Assembly (NCBI RefSeq): GCF_000379025.1
Contig: NZ_KB900622.1
Location: 138,617-202,616, forward strand
Source of the DNA: Orenia marismortui DSM 5156
GTDB lineage: Bacteria; Bacillota; Halanaerobiia; Halobacteroidales; Halobacteroidaceae
Direction: 5' to 3'
DNA length: 64,000 bases
The notes under the pieces are model-generated. The model ran no database searches and was not told where the DNA came from. It was given only the letters and a program-made list of their open reading frames with translations. Positions 35,861 to 45,556 of this stretch are shown one piece after another (within the stretch, counting starts at the first letter, position 1; every line of letters starts with the position of its first letter). The position numbers and the translations under genes were made by a program.

Positions 35861-36111
35861 TAAAATATCTTTGGAATTTTCTCTATACCTACAAGTGACA
35901 TTGCTATAGTAACAATCGTCACTATTAAACCAAATATAACTTTCCACATATTTTTGATGAAATCCCTATCCCTATCCTCAAAGTAATCTTTGAGATTAAA
36001 GACATCTTCTTTAGTGGCTGTTTCTTTCAAGTGTTCTTTGATTTCAGATACATCACCCTGAACATTCTTCATATCACTTTCTAGTCTGGTTACTCTATCG
36101 TTTAATTCCAA
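35860..36111 (-). CDS. XhlA-like haemolysin/holin accessory protein
   Basis: About 83 aa. N-terminal heptad coiled coil (NDRVTRLESDMKNVQGD, residues 4-45) and one C-terminal transmembrane helix (MWKVIFGLIVTIVTIAMSLVG). This is the XhlA layout; such proteins help lysis with a holin. Start: TTG at 36111, 8 nt after GGAGG; a GTG three codons upstream overlaps it. Between the tail gene and the endolysin. Confidence 0.8.
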   Translation of the reverse strand: MELNDRVTRLESDMKNVQGDVSEIKEHLKETATKEDVFNLKDYFEDRDRDFIKNMWKVIFGLIVTIVTIAMSLVGIEKIPKIF

Positions 36112-36123
36112 ATATCCCACCTC

Positions 36124-39100
36124 CTAAAGCGATTTAAATATTTCCTTACTGTATATAATGTAGTAATATTTCATTTGGAAAGGATTTTCATTTCTAATCT
36201 GTAAGAAATCAGGAGAAATTGTAGTGTATTCTTTTGTATCATATATTTGCCCGTTAAGTTCATAGTAGTAAGGGTTTGCAACATTATACCTAGTACCAGC
36301 TGGTATCTCGCCATATACATCAAATAAAGGAGTGTAACTAAAACCAGAAAAACCTCCTATAGAAATAAATTCTCCACTATTTGCCGAAAGTGTAATTTCT
36401 CCTTCTTCTACTACTTGCAATGCTTTTTTTGTCCCGTCGATAGTTTGAATGCCATCACCATTAATAACTTCTAATCCACTGCCATCTCTAGCATCCACAG
36501 TCAGTGTCCCATCAACTTGTAATTCGTTAGCATTCAATGTTCCCTCAAATGTCCCTTTTGCCGCTCTTAATTCTCCACCAAAATAAGCATTACCCCCGGT
36601 ATCTATTTTAAATTGATCATTTTTACTTCTTATGCCATTAGCATCAAGTATAACTCCGCCTTGACCTGCTATTCCTGACTTATTATTAAAGTCATGTTGG
36701 TCTTTTGAGTAATTTTCTGAGGTTTTATCAGCATTATCAGCAGGTTTTCCTGTCCCTGTAACATTATGCCAATCAGCAGTTTTAGCAGCTTGACTTACAT
36801 CTCCTGCATCTGGAGCAACAGAACCGTTAAGCTGTAATTTCCCATTATTTACAATGATACCTTCTTCGCTTATTATCACATCGCCTTTCCCAGCTCCGAT
36901 TACACTCTGAGAATCCACAAAAGGTGCATCTGACTTGTACCAGCTATAGATTGAATCTTCATCAACTACCTCAGGAACTATCATTAATTCATCAATCTTA
37001 TATCCTGCATTAACCTGCAAGTCTCCATTTGCATCTATATTAATCCAACTAACATCAATTTCAACATTCAGAATTTCTTGTTGATATCCAGGAATACCCC
37101 AGACACTCCATAACTCAATAATTCTCCAGCTAAACACTCTGCCATCTGACCTCTTGGCTACATAGACCCAATCTGAACCATCCCAGAAATAAAATACAAT
37201 TGTATAATCATTAGTGAATCCAAGAGGAACAGACATTGAGCTAGTCTGCAAATCTAGAGCTTTCCCAAATTTTCCTTCTATAAGCTGATAGCTAGAATCT
37301 GAAAATTGAGCTTGTACTCCATCAGTGCTTAGAAAACTTCTATCAAAGTGGAATAACTGGGCTGCATTTGGCTTTCTCATAGGAATCTGCTGACCTACTA
37401 TCAATTTTTCTGTACTCAATGCACCATCTTCAACTACTGTGTCCCCTGTAATCACAATTCTATTCCCTTGAATCTTCACGCTTTCAGGAGATAAGTTAAT
37501 TTGAGATATTAATTCATCTTTCACTACTCTTAGTTGGATCTGATTTAACATCTGCTTAATAGCTGAATATTGATTGGCATCTTCTGGATCACTCTCTAAC
37601 ACACTAACTATATTAAGGATAGATTCGGCAGTCTGCTTGATTGAACTGAATTGAGCAGGATCATCATTATCACTATTAAGAGTTAATAGCATATTAGATA
37701 TTTCTTCTTCATTTTCTGTAATTGAGCTTGTATTCTCTATCCCTTCTGGGAACACTTCATCTCTGGCCAAATTCCAAGCATCCTTATTAGCCTGGACTAC
37801 ATCAGCTTCACTCTTAGCATAGTCTATATCTTGAGATAATTCTGGATTAAGTTGCTGTTTTTCAATGAATCCAGCTATAGCCGAAACTTCTTCTGTAAAA
37901 TCGCTATAATTCTTATCAACATCATAACTTCTAGCTTTGATATAATATCTATTACCAGTAGTCAATTTATTAAGATACCATTGAGTCCCCTGCCCTTTTC
38001 TAATCAAAGTCTTGCTACTTGCTTCAAACCCACTACTAGTACCGATGTGAATTTCTACACCAGTAGCTCGGCTATTAGTATAAGGATTGACATACACTAA
38101 TAGACCTGGTTGAGCAGGCAAAACTCTAAGCCCTTGAGGTACAGTCAATTCCAACTCATCACTATCTGACTTCTCTTCATCTCCTACAAGTGCATCATAG
38201 AGAGACTTACGAGGATTATTGAGATGCAACTCTATCTCAATTCCTTTGTCGTTATAAATTCTTTTTTCTTGCATGATTCTAGCAGTAGTAACTATTTGTG
38301 ATTCTGGATCTACTACCTTAACTGTATCTCCGATAGCAAAGTATGGTTCATTCTCTTTCGGAAATATAGCTTGTACTTTGAATTCAGATATCGGAGTCTT
38401 GTGAGCATTGATATAAGTTTGAGCTTTTTGTTCTAGATCTTGCTTATCCACTGCATCAAACTCAAGAGTCTTAGGATAATGGCCATATCTACCTATGCTG
38501 GTATCGTCTTTTCTTTTAACATAAGGTCGATTAATTCCATCCCCTGGTCCGTATGCATGGAGCAAATTACATAGCTTGCTATCATCTTCACCAAGAGATT
38601 CTACATTAATGTTAGTACCATTCCGTAATACGAAATCGTTAGTCCTGTCTTCTCCTAGTTTTTCTGCTAGATTAAGTTTTCCATCAACTACCTCAAACTC
38701 CCAGCCTGCTTGATTGCAAGCTGGTACCAACAGCTCTAATGCATTACTATTATCAGCAGATATATTCTTAACTTTCTTTCCAGTGCTAATAGGGATAATG
38801 CCTTCTTGTACTTCTGCTGTAGTCCTAGCAATAATTTCTAATGCAAAAGCTATTGGGGTGACTCCTACGGGTTGACCTTGGTTATCGGCGCTTGTAGTAT
38901 CATCTGTATATAGATTAATTCTTATATCTACATATCTATCAGTTATACCAGAAAGAGCGACTCCTAATTGGTCTGTTAATGCTCCCACAACTTCTGCTGA
39001 CCAAGTACCCATATTAGATGTATCATTACCAGTGCGGTATTGAATAGTACTGGATACAGGGTCAGAATTATCACTTACCCATCTGGCTCTATCCCATTTC

Positions 39101-39627
39101 TCAAAGTTTTCTATATTATTAGAATCAAACCTAAGAGTAATATAACCATCTGAATAATACTGGCCATTCTCATCTTTCTGCAAAATAACCTTACCTGGCA
39201 GAGTATCTAAATCAACTTGATAAGTCTCAATAGCATCCTGCCACTCTGATTGATATTTGACTCTTAGAGTTTCCCATCCTTTGAGAATATTCCTTGCAAA
39301 GTCAGCTAAATCTACATTTTGATAAACTAGGCCATATTGAGCAGGACAGATATTGCTTTCTAGTAATATTTCCTCAGTCATAGCTTTCAGAGTGACAACC
39401 TGGTCGCCTTGCTCTTTCTTTGTGATCTTTCCTGTGATCACTCGGTCACCTTTGATAATTCTAATTAATTCTGCTAATTTGACTGATTCTAACTTTGTGT
39501 CATTCTTAGGAATATTAATCTGCATAGAACTAGCTTCATTAATCTTTGATTCAAATTTCCAACCTGCATGGCGATCAAAGATAGCTAGTAGATTTCTGTC
39601 CTTATCTAATAACCTTAGTTGTTGCAC
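36124..39627 (-). CDS. Phage tail-tip / endopeptidase-type tail protein
   Basis: 1167 aa. N-terminal part resembles siphovirus tail-tip proteins of the Gp37-like/prophage endopeptidase group (baseplate hub): LRLLDKDRNLLAIFDRHAGW at the start. A fibronectin type III-like domain follows around residues 500-590 (PQGLRVLPAQPGLLVYVNP to ARSYDVDKNYSDFTEEVSA). The C-terminal half is beta-rich with repeated GDVIISEEGIIVNNGKLQLNG-type fibre segments and probably contacts the host. GTG start after GGAGGTG. Best guess for the receptor-binding module. Confidence 0.8.
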   Translation of the reverse strand: MQQLRLLDKDRNLLAIFDRHAGWKFESKINEASSMQINIPKNDTKLESVKLAELIRIIKGDRVITGKITKKEQGDQVVTLKAMTEEILLESNICPAQYGLVYQNVDLADFARNILKGWETLRVKYQSEWQDAIETYQVDLDTLPGKVILQKDENGQYYSDGYITLRFDSNNIENFEKWDRARWVSDNSDPVSSTIQYRTGNDTSNMGTWSAEVVGALTDQLGVALSGITDRYVDIRINLYTDDTTSADNQGQPVGVTPIAFALEIIARTTAEVQEGIIPISTGKKVKNISADNSNALELLVPACNQAGWEFEVVDGKLNLAEKLGEDRTNDFVLRNGTNINVESLGEDDSKLCNLLHAYGPGDGINRPYVKRKDDTSIGRYGHYPKTLEFDAVDKQDLEQKAQTYINAHKTPISEFKVQAIFPKENEPYFAIGDTVKVVDPESQIVTTARIMQEKRIYNDKGIEIELHLNNPRKSLYDALVGDEEKSDSDELELTVPQGLRVLPAQPGLLVYVNPYTNSRATGVEIHIGTSSGFEASSKTLIRKGQGTQWYLNKLTTGNRYYIKARSYDVDKNYSDFTEEVSAIAGFIEKQQLNPELSQDIDYAKSEADVVQANKDAWNLARDEVFPEGIENTSSITENEEEISNMLLTLNSDNDDPAQFSSIKQTAESILNIVSVLESDPEDANQYSAIKQMLNQIQLRVVKDELISQINLSPESVKIQGNRIVITGDTVVEDGALSTEKLIVGQQIPMRKPNAAQLFHFDRSFLSTDGVQAQFSDSSYQLIEGKFGKALDLQTSSMSVPLGFTNDYTIVFYFWDGSDWVYVAKRSDGRVFSWRIIELWSVWGIPGYQQEILNVEIDVSWINIDANGDLQVNAGYKIDELMIVPEVVDEDSIYSWYKSDAPFVDSQSVIGAGKGDVIISEEGIIVNNGKLQLNGSVAPDAGDVSQAAKTADWHNVTGTGKPADNADKTSENYSKDQHDFNNKSGIAGQGGVILDANGIRSKNDQFKIDTGGNAYFGGELRAAKGTFEGTLNANELQVDGTLTVDARDGSGLEVINGDGIQTIDGTKKALQVVEEGEITLSANSGEFISIGGFSGFSYTPLFDVYGEIPAGTRYNVANPYYYELNGQIYDTKEYTTISPDFLQIRNENPFQMKYYYIIYSKEIFKSL

Positions 39628-39641
39628 TATTTCACCTCCTC

Positions 39642-39672
39642 AAATAAAAATAACACTCCTTTTAGAAGTGTC
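39642..39672 (-). terminator. Small hairpin upstream of the tail-tip gene
   Basis: ACACT/AGTGT stem, then TTATTTTTATTTGAGGAGGTG on the minus strand. Same layout as the other hairpin-plus-ribosome-site units in this operon. Confidence 0.45.
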
Positions 39673-39691
39673 GCAATATTACTCTATTGTG

Positions 39692-39769
39692 CTATATCAG
39701 TTTTGTAATCAGTAAAATGATAAGAAACCACAAAAATAGTGATAGCGGCAAGAATCTTATCCACTTCAT
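39692..39769 (-). CDS. Tiny membrane peptide (25 aa)
   Basis: ATG at 39769 overlaps the stop of the previous gene (TAATG) and follows AAAGGA, so it is probably translated by coupling. The product begins MKWIRF and is otherwise one hydrophobic helix with few charges. Not recognised; too short for homology by eye. It may act in lysis or tail assembly. Confidence 0.45.
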   Translation of the reverse strand: MKWIRFLPLSLFLWFLIILLITKLI

Positions 39770-40008
39770 TATATGATTCCTTTTTCTTGCCAATCTTTGA
39801 AGTGATTATACCAACCTAGTTTATCATCAGGATCTTTTGCCTTTAATTTTTCTAAAGTTACAGGTAATTCTACTGAAAAATTATCAATAAAAAAACTAAT
39901 TGGCGCTAATGTTTTTCCGTTAACTTCAAAAGCATCTTCATGGATATCATCTTTGTTTTTCCAACTATTTTCTATGATTTCAAAGTTGTCTCTTATCCAT
40001 TGTTCCAT
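39769..40008 (-). CDS. Hypothetical phage protein (79 aa)
   Basis: 79 aa, acidic, with no membrane segment. Trp-rich ends (EQWIRDNFEIIENSWKN and WYNHFKDWQEKG). Position between a structural protein and the tail-tip gene suggests a minor tail or chaperone role. ATG behind GAGGTG. Family not recognised. Confidence 0.7.
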   Translation of the reverse strand: MEQWIRDNFEIIENSWKNKDDIHEDAFEVNGKTLAPISFFIDNFSVELPVTLEKLKAKDPDDKLGWYNHFKDWQEKGII

Positions 40009-40011
40009 CTT

Positions 40012-40605
40012 TTACACCTCCGAATATAGCATACTAATATCAAGTCTTTTAGCTGCAGTAGTATAATTGCCAGCGACAATTCTTATTCCTTTTATTTGTA
40101 ATTTTTCTTTCTTCATTTTAATAAAATTCGTTGTCCCTACTTGCTCAAATATACCGTTATGACTACAAGTACCTGGTGTTATTTCACTCCCAAAATAATC
40201 TGGTGATAATGGAAAAGTATACAGTTCCCATGTGGCACCATTCCAGAACTCTAAACGAAAACGCAAAGGTGTTGTACTTTCTTCAAAATAAGCTGTTATA
40301 TCATGAACTATTACTTCTTTTTTTATCGAAGCAACAATTTCTTCTGTCGAAGTGGCCAAATCACCACTCCGACTAGCCATCTTTGTTGACTCAATCTGAC
40401 CATTTTGCGACACTTCCATTCTCGGCTTCCCTACATCTTCATCGGGCAAGACTCCTGGAGGATACCAAAGACCAGAGTTTTTGTTATATTCGTAACCTGC
40501 CACAATACCAAGAAACTCTTCTTTCCCATCTCTGGTTTGAGCAATTGTAGTCATTCTTCTACCATCGCCATCTAAGTTAAGAGTCTCAGTAAAATTTTGT
40601 CCCAT
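40012..40605 (-). CDS. Hypothetical phage tail-region protein (197 aa)
   Basis: 197 aa. The N-terminal part has a fibre-like character (TRDGKEEFLGIVAGYEYN). The C-terminal half looks like a beta sandwich (FRLEFWNGATWELYTFPL, IKGIRIVAGNYTTAAKRLD) as in carbohydrate-binding or tail accessory domains. Translated 10 bp after the Dit gene. Probably a tail accessory protein; exact family not recognised. Confidence 0.65.
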   Translation of the reverse strand: MGQNFTETLNLDGDGRRMTTIAQTRDGKEEFLGIVAGYEYNKNSGLWYPPGVLPDEDVGKPRMEVSQNGQIESTKMASRSGDLATSTEEIVASIKKEVIVHDITAYFEESTTPLRFRLEFWNGATWELYTFPLSPDYFGSEITPGTCSHNGIFEQVGTTNFIKMKKEKLQIKGIRIVAGNYTTAAKRLDISMLYSEV

Positions 40606-40615
40606 AATATCACCT

Positions 40616-41374
40616 CTATATCCATTTATTTTTGTAAGATAGCACTAAACTCATATCAACACTATTCTCACATCTAAATTCTATATCATTTCTTCCTGCT
40701 TCTAGCTTGAAACTATCAAGCAAGAACTCATCATTAACTATACTCAAAGCATTACTGCCATTCTTGGTGACTATCATTCTCTCGCAATCAATTATAACTT
40801 CATCACCAGCTCCAAAATTACCATTAAGAATGATTATATTGCCATTCTCTAAATTCGCGATTATAGGGTCTGTGGTAGTAGCAGAATTGAAATTAATAGT
40901 CAGAGTAGGATTAATCGCTATATTACCATCATTAACCACTTGAAAATTGTGTAGTATATTATTGATTGCTTCTCCTCTGGTTTCTCCCGATGAATAGAAG
41001 AATGGGTCAACTGCTAGAAATTCAAATTCTAACTTGACCCATTTGTCGAGAGGATGCCAATTCTTAGAATTGGAATTGATATATCCCGATATATACCTAT
41101 CTATATCTTTATTACGATATACCTTAATTGGTTCATGTTGAAGGAAATTGTACAACTCATCAACCTCTGCTCTTAATAGCTCAGAATCAGTAGTATTAAT
41201 CATTGCACCTTTAATCTCAAATGACCTAGCATTGTATTTGCTCCCTTGATACTCTTCTCCATCTTTGCTGACTAATTCTTGACTCTTGATAGATTTTGTT
41301 GACTCGATCTCATTCAAGGAGAAGTATCTATTGAGTATCATTTCTTCATTCTTGCTATTAATCAACTTAATCAT
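40616..41374 (-). CDS. Distal tail protein (Dit/Sipho_tail family)
   Basis: Joins the tail tube to the tip. 252 aa: N-terminal ring domain ending in VKLEFEFLAVDPFFYSS (a typical Dit signature) and a C-terminal galectin-like beta domain (NPTLTINF, NDIEFRCENSVDMSLVLSY). Its ATG overlaps the tape-measure stop (ATGA), so the two are coupled. Usual position directly after the tape measure gene. Confidence 0.88.
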   Translation of the reverse strand: MIKLINSKNEEMILNRYFSLNEIESTKSIKSQELVSKDGEEYQGSKYNARSFEIKGAMINTTDSELLRAEVDELYNFLQHEPIKVYRNKDIDRYISGYINSNSKNWHPLDKWVKLEFEFLAVDPFFYSSGETRGEAINNILHNFQVVNDGNIAINPTLTINFNSATTTDPIIANLENGNIIILNGNFGAGDEVIIDCERMIVTKNGSNALSIVNDEFLLDSFKLEAGRNDIEFRCENSVDMSLVLSYKNKWI

Positions 41375-44300
41375 TGACCTCTGCCTCTCTTTCCATCGCC
41401 AATAGCAGTTGCTATAGCTGATTCTATATCGCTTACAGAAGCACTTGCTATAGATTGACTACTGTTAGATTGAGATTCTACATTCAAATTCTCTATTCTA
41501 ACACTCACATCATAGCCACCAGCTCCAGCTATAGCTAATCCATTTTGACTCATTGCTACAAGTTGATTATAGATTCTTTCATTAATATTAAGCAAACTTG
41601 GGAAATTAGCAAGTGGGGTTAATAAGTCTGTGAAGAGATCTCTAGTAGACCCTGTAATTTCAGAGATTTGAGAACCTCCAGAACTACTACTTGTATCACC
41701 AACCCCTAAATCTATACTCAAATCATTACCAATTTCCTGTAATCCAGTATAGAAGTCCCCAGCCACATTGCTTATCTGATCGTACAATGTTTTGATTGCT
41801 TCTCTCTCGCTATCATCAAGGACTTGGTCTTTTGTAGCTTCATAAATTGTACCTGTCAACTTTTTCATTAACGGTTGGATAGCTTGTGATTCTAAGAATC
41901 CTTCTTTGAGATTGCTAAGGATAGTCTCTTTAAGAGAACTCCCAAAGCTACTAAGGAAAGATGTATAGCTATCAGCTGAAAAAGCACTATTTAGTCCATT
42001 ACTTACATTAGAAAAAATATCCTGTAATTTAGGAACTATTTCTTCCTCGATTTTTTTAATCTGCTCGTCGAAAGCTTCTTTGAATTCGGGGAAATTTAGC
42101 ACTTCGGCCCAATCGTCAGAATGAAACCATCCTCCATCTTTGATTTTCTTTGTAACAGTTTCTATGTCATCATCTACCAAATCCGCTAAGCTTGGGAGAT
42201 TCAAATCAAAATCACCGACTAGATCTCCCGCTAAATCTTGATATTCTTCTTTCAGAAGCCCGACTTGCTTATTCCAATTAGCGGCAGATGTTTCCCCTCC
42301 GAAAATTCTGTCTCCCAGCCTACTTATTTCATCCCAAACTTTGAGATTCGTTTCCGCAGCAAATTCGCCAAGCTCAGGACTTCCAACAATTGTCCCAACC
42401 GCTGATCCGATTGCTTTCCATGTCCCTTCAGTGCTTTTCCCAAATTTTTGGAAATTATCAACTAAATTTGATATATCAGCATTAGCCAACTTGTCTAATT
42501 CTTCGTTAGTAGTGCTCAATGATTCGTTGATAGAATCAATAGCCATTTTCCAGGTTGATTGAATTAGATCTGCTTTGCTTAAGTTACCTTCTTCTAATCT
42601 GTCTAAGAATCCATCCCAAGCTGATTGTTGTTGCTCGATCTCGCCTTTCTCTATTTCTGTTATCTTTTCTCTGGTGCTTATCCATTCATCAGAATATTCC
42701 TTATACTCTGATAATCTGGATTGAAGATATTTTTTATAATCTTCAGCACTGATTTTATTTTGCTTGTAATCATATTTCATTCGATTATCAAGTAGTTTTT
42801 TCTTCTTTTCTGCTGCCTTTTGTCCTACTTCAATTTCAGCTTGGTATGCTTCAGATTCAGCTTTGATTCTTTCTGAATTCTTTTTCTCACGCTGTTTTCT
42901 CAATTTATTGTCATGTTCTACTCTAGTTTTAAATTCTTCCTTTAGGTATTTTTCTTTTACTTCTTTTTCTTTAAGGTCGTAAAGTTCATTTATTGCTAAA
43001 AGAGTTCGGTTTAGTTCTTCTTCTGTGGCCTTTTCTTCTTTAGCTTGATCTTTGGCATCTTGAATTGCTTTTTCTCTAGATTGTTTTATCTGTTCTAGTT
43101 CCTTGGTTTGACCTTCTTTTTTCTCAAGAAGTATTTTGTCTTGATATTCTTTTTCTAATGCTAATAACTTTTTTTGAGTTTCTTTTTGATTTTTGACTTT
43201 TTTGTCATTACTTGATCTATCAGAAGTTCCTTCTTCTACATTTTTTGACTTCTTCATGATTTCATTCATTTTATTAACTGCTTCTGATGGAGAAATTAGA
43301 CCATTTTGCATACTATTCATAAGCTTATCTAATTCGCTTAATTTATCTTTTGTTTCATCAATGCTTTTGATAGTTTTGTTCTCGAACATCTTTTCTTCAT
43401 TTAATTGGTCTTTCATTTTTATTACTTCTTGGATACTCTCCATGAAAACAGAAAAAGATTCTGCTTGACCTCGATCGGCAAGTTTTAATTTTAATTTATC
43501 TTGAAAATCTTTGCTATTAACTTTCTCTAATATTTCATCAAAAGATATATTCTTATCGAATTCCTCTCCTATCATTTCACTAGCTAATGAAAATTGTTCT
43601 CTTACATATTTAATCTGAGAATCTATTGCTCTTTCTAATTCTTTTGCATTTCTTTCAAAAGCTGGAGCATTTCTTTCAAGTCTCTGTTCTTTTTCTTTTA
43701 GTTCATTCTGCTTTTTCTTTACTTTTGCCAACATCCATTCCAGGTTGACTTTTTTTGCAAGTTCTTTGACATTAACTTTAAGAGCCCCAGTTTCTGAGTC
43801 AATTCCCTCGATGAATTCTGGATATTTCATTGCTAATCTCTCTGTTATAACGCTTAATCTTTCTTTCTCTTCTCGATTCAGCTTCTCTTTTTCGGTTAAA
43901 TCCTCATATTCACCTACTAAATCTTTAGTCTTTTTAAGAGCTTTTTGAGTCTCTTCCTCTGTGATCTTTAACCAATCGCATAGGGCTATAAATCCAGCAA
44001 GTGCAGCGCCACCAACCGCTAAAGGAGCAAAAGCACCAGATAATCCTGCGATAACAGGAATAAGTATAGAAGCTGCCGTTGTGATCTCTCCAAGGACAAT
44101 AGCAACTGGTCCTAATGCTGCAGATACTCCCGCGCCTTTGATTATCAATTCTTTTGTACTTTCATCTAGCTCATTGAATTCCCCGACTGTTTCTGCTACG
44201 ACTTCTTTGATATTAGTCATGATCGGCTCTAATTCCTGACCGATTTCAGCAAAAGACTGTTTTACTCTGTAATTAGCCTCTGCAGCTTCGACTAATTCTT

Positions 44301-45249
44301 CATTGTTCTTTCTATACTGCTTATACACTTGAGATAACCCAGTATCAGCTAAGGCTTGTAATATATAATTTTGTTCCGTTCCATTAGTAATTGCTTCTTG
44401 AAGACCAGCATTGAAAACATCTAATTGAATCCCAGATCTTTCAAGTAATTCTCCGAATTGTCCAACTGCATTACCAGTTGCAAGAGTTTCCTGCAATCCA
44501 TCAGCTATACTTTCAAACTTCAAAGTATCTTTGAATTTAATTGCAGCCCCAGAAAGTTCATCTAATACTTGCTGGAATTTGCCCCCTTTGAAACCAGAAG
44601 CAAGCAAGTTAGACAATCCTTCTATATTGCTATCTAATTCTCCAGTTACGCCCTGCATCTGTTCCATTGCCTTACTCATATTATCTATATTAGCACCAGC
44701 AGAAGCAGTATTATTCTCTAATATTGATAACTCTTTTCTAAAATCTCTAGTCCCTTCTGTAAGAGCTGTAAATGCCCCTAATACTGGAGCAGTAATTTTA
44801 GTTGATAATGAGTTGCCAATACCATTTAATTTCTTTTCTAATTTATCTAAATTTTTTCCTAATTCGATACCAGAAGATGAAGAATCTTCAAGTTGTCGCT
44901 TAAAAGTTTTTAATTTTGAATTGGTCTTTATTAGTTCCCTCTGAAAATCTCGATATTGTTGAGCGCCGATTTCTCCAGCTTCAAATTGCTGATTAACTTG
45001 TTCTTGAACTGATTTAAGCCTTCTCAATTTTTCAGAAGTATTAGCTACTCTATCGTTTAGCAGTTGCTGCTTTTGGGCTAATAGTTCTGTATCACCAGGG
45101 TTAAATTTAAGTAACCTTTCAACCTTTCTTAACTCTGAACGAATGTCTCTGGACTTCTTATTAACATCTTTTAAAGCCTTGCCCAGTCCCGAAGTATCAG
45201 AACCAATTTTAACATTAATACCTCTAATTGTTTTAGCTATTGTACTCAC
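41371..45249 (-). CDS. Tail tape measure protein
   Basis: Sets tail length and fills the tube. About 1290 aa. N-terminus TIAKTIRGINVKIGSDTSGL is typical. Long Lys/Glu-rich coiled coils span roughly residues 20-150 and 500-850, and hydrophobic segments lie near 400-440 (LGPVAIVLGEITTAASILIPVIAG region). The GTG at 45249 given here touches the Shine-Dalgarno sequence; an ATA at 45240 sits 8 nt after GGAGG and may be the real start. The gene length predicts a tail of around 190 nm. Confidence 0.92.
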   Translation of the reverse strand: MSTIAKTIRGINVKIGSDTSGLGKALKDVNKKSRDIRSELRKVERLLKFNPGDTELLAQKQQLLNDRVANTSEKLRRLKSVQEQVNQQFEAGEIGAQQYRDFQRELIKTNSKLKTFKRQLEDSSSSGIELGKNLDKLEKKLNGIGNSLSTKITAPVLGAFTALTEGTRDFRKELSILENNTASAGANIDNMSKAMEQMQGVTGELDSNIEGLSNLLASGFKGGKFQQVLDELSGAAIKFKDTLKFESIADGLQETLATGNAVGQFGELLERSGIQLDVFNAGLQEAITNGTEQNYILQALADTGLSQVYKQYRKNNEELVEAAEANYRVKQSFAEIGQELEPIMTNIKEVVAETVGEFNELDESTKELIIKGAGVSAALGPVAIVLGEITTAASILIPVIAGLSGAFAPLAVGGAALAGFIALCDWLKITEEETQKALKKTKDLVGEYEDLTEKEKLNREEKERLSVITERLAMKYPEFIEGIDSETGALKVNVKELAKKVNLEWMLAKVKKKQNELKEKEQRLERNAPAFERNAKELERAIDSQIKYVREQFSLASEMIGEEFDKNISFDEILEKVNSKDFQDKLKLKLADRGQAESFSVFMESIQEVIKMKDQLNEEKMFENKTIKSIDETKDKLSELDKLMNSMQNGLISPSEAVNKMNEIMKKSKNVEEGTSDRSSNDKKVKNQKETQKKLLALEKEYQDKILLEKKEGQTKELEQIKQSREKAIQDAKDQAKEEKATEEELNRTLLAINELYDLKEKEVKEKYLKEEFKTRVEHDNKLRKQREKKNSERIKAESEAYQAEIEVGQKAAEKKKKLLDNRMKYDYKQNKISAEDYKKYLQSRLSEYKEYSDEWISTREKITEIEKGEIEQQQSAWDGFLDRLEEGNLSKADLIQSTWKMAIDSINESLSTTNEELDKLANADISNLVDNFQKFGKSTEGTWKAIGSAVGTIVGSPELGEFAAETNLKVWDEISRLGDRIFGGETSAANWNKQVGLLKEEYQDLAGDLVGDFDLNLPSLADLVDDDIETVTKKIKDGGWFHSDDWAEVLNFPEFKEAFDEQIKKIEEEIVPKLQDIFSNVSNGLNSAFSADSYTSFLSSFGSSLKETILSNLKEGFLESQAIQPLMKKLTGTIYEATKDQVLDDSEREAIKTLYDQISNVAGDFYTGLQEIGNDLSIDLGVGDTSSSSGGSQISEITGSTRDLFTDLLTPLANFPSLLNINERIYNQLVAMSQNGLAIAGAGGYDVSVRIENLNVESQSNSSQSIASASVSDIESAIATAIGDGKRGRGQ

Positions 45250-45257
45250 CTCCTCAT

Positions 45258-45293
45258 ATAAAAATAACCCTCCAGAGTTAACCGGAAGGTTAT
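45258..45293 (-). terminator. Hairpin upstream of the tape measure gene
   Basis: TAACC plus TCC (45265-45273) pair with GGA plus GGTTA (45284-45292) with one mismatch. On the minus strand TTTTTATATGAGGAGGTGAG follows, i.e. a U-tract running into the ribosome binding site. Confidence 0.5.
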
Positions 45294-45556
45294 GCAAATA
45301 ATTTATCTATATCACGCTGAGACGCTGGAGGAGCACTTCTGTTCTGCACACCTCCACCTATATCAATTTCAATCATCTCTAGCAAATCACAGACTCTCAT
45401 TTCATTCATCTCTTCAAATGAAAGTCCTATCTTTTTACCATTATCGAGTAGCAATAAATCTATTCTATCATTCTGCGGTTTCTGGGTCCTTTCCTTGCTT
45501 TTTCTTTGATCTTCTGAAGGCAGGAAACCCATTGAGGGATTCCTCAACCACCTCAA
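45290..45556 (-). CDS. Tail assembly chaperone, frameshift (gpT-like) part
   Basis: Open frame of 88 codons overlapping the end of the gpG-like gene by 89 bp, with no useful ribosome site for its own ATG. It most likely supplies the C-terminal part of a gpGT-like fusion made by programmed frameshifting. The A-rich stretch AAAGAAAAAGC (A5 at 45499-45503) allows +1 or -2 slippage of Lys-tRNA. The fused part is about 70 residues (from near KERTQKPQNDRIDLLLLDNG to RDIDKLFA). Located directly before the tape measure gene, as expected. Confidence 0.75.
   Translation of the reverse strand: MRWLRNPSMGFLPSEDQRKSKERTQKPQNDRIDLLLLDNGKKIGLSFEEMNEMRVCDLLEMIEIDIGGGVQNRSAPPASQRDIDKLFA

Noticed and set aside
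43193..44944. Several plus-strand frames inside the tape measure gene
   Set aside because: Shadows of a long coiled-coil coding sequence; no ribosome sites or family features.
45290..45556. Second tail chaperone frame as an independent gene
   Set aside because: Its ATG lacks a ribosome site and lies within the first chaperone gene; frameshift fusion explains it better.
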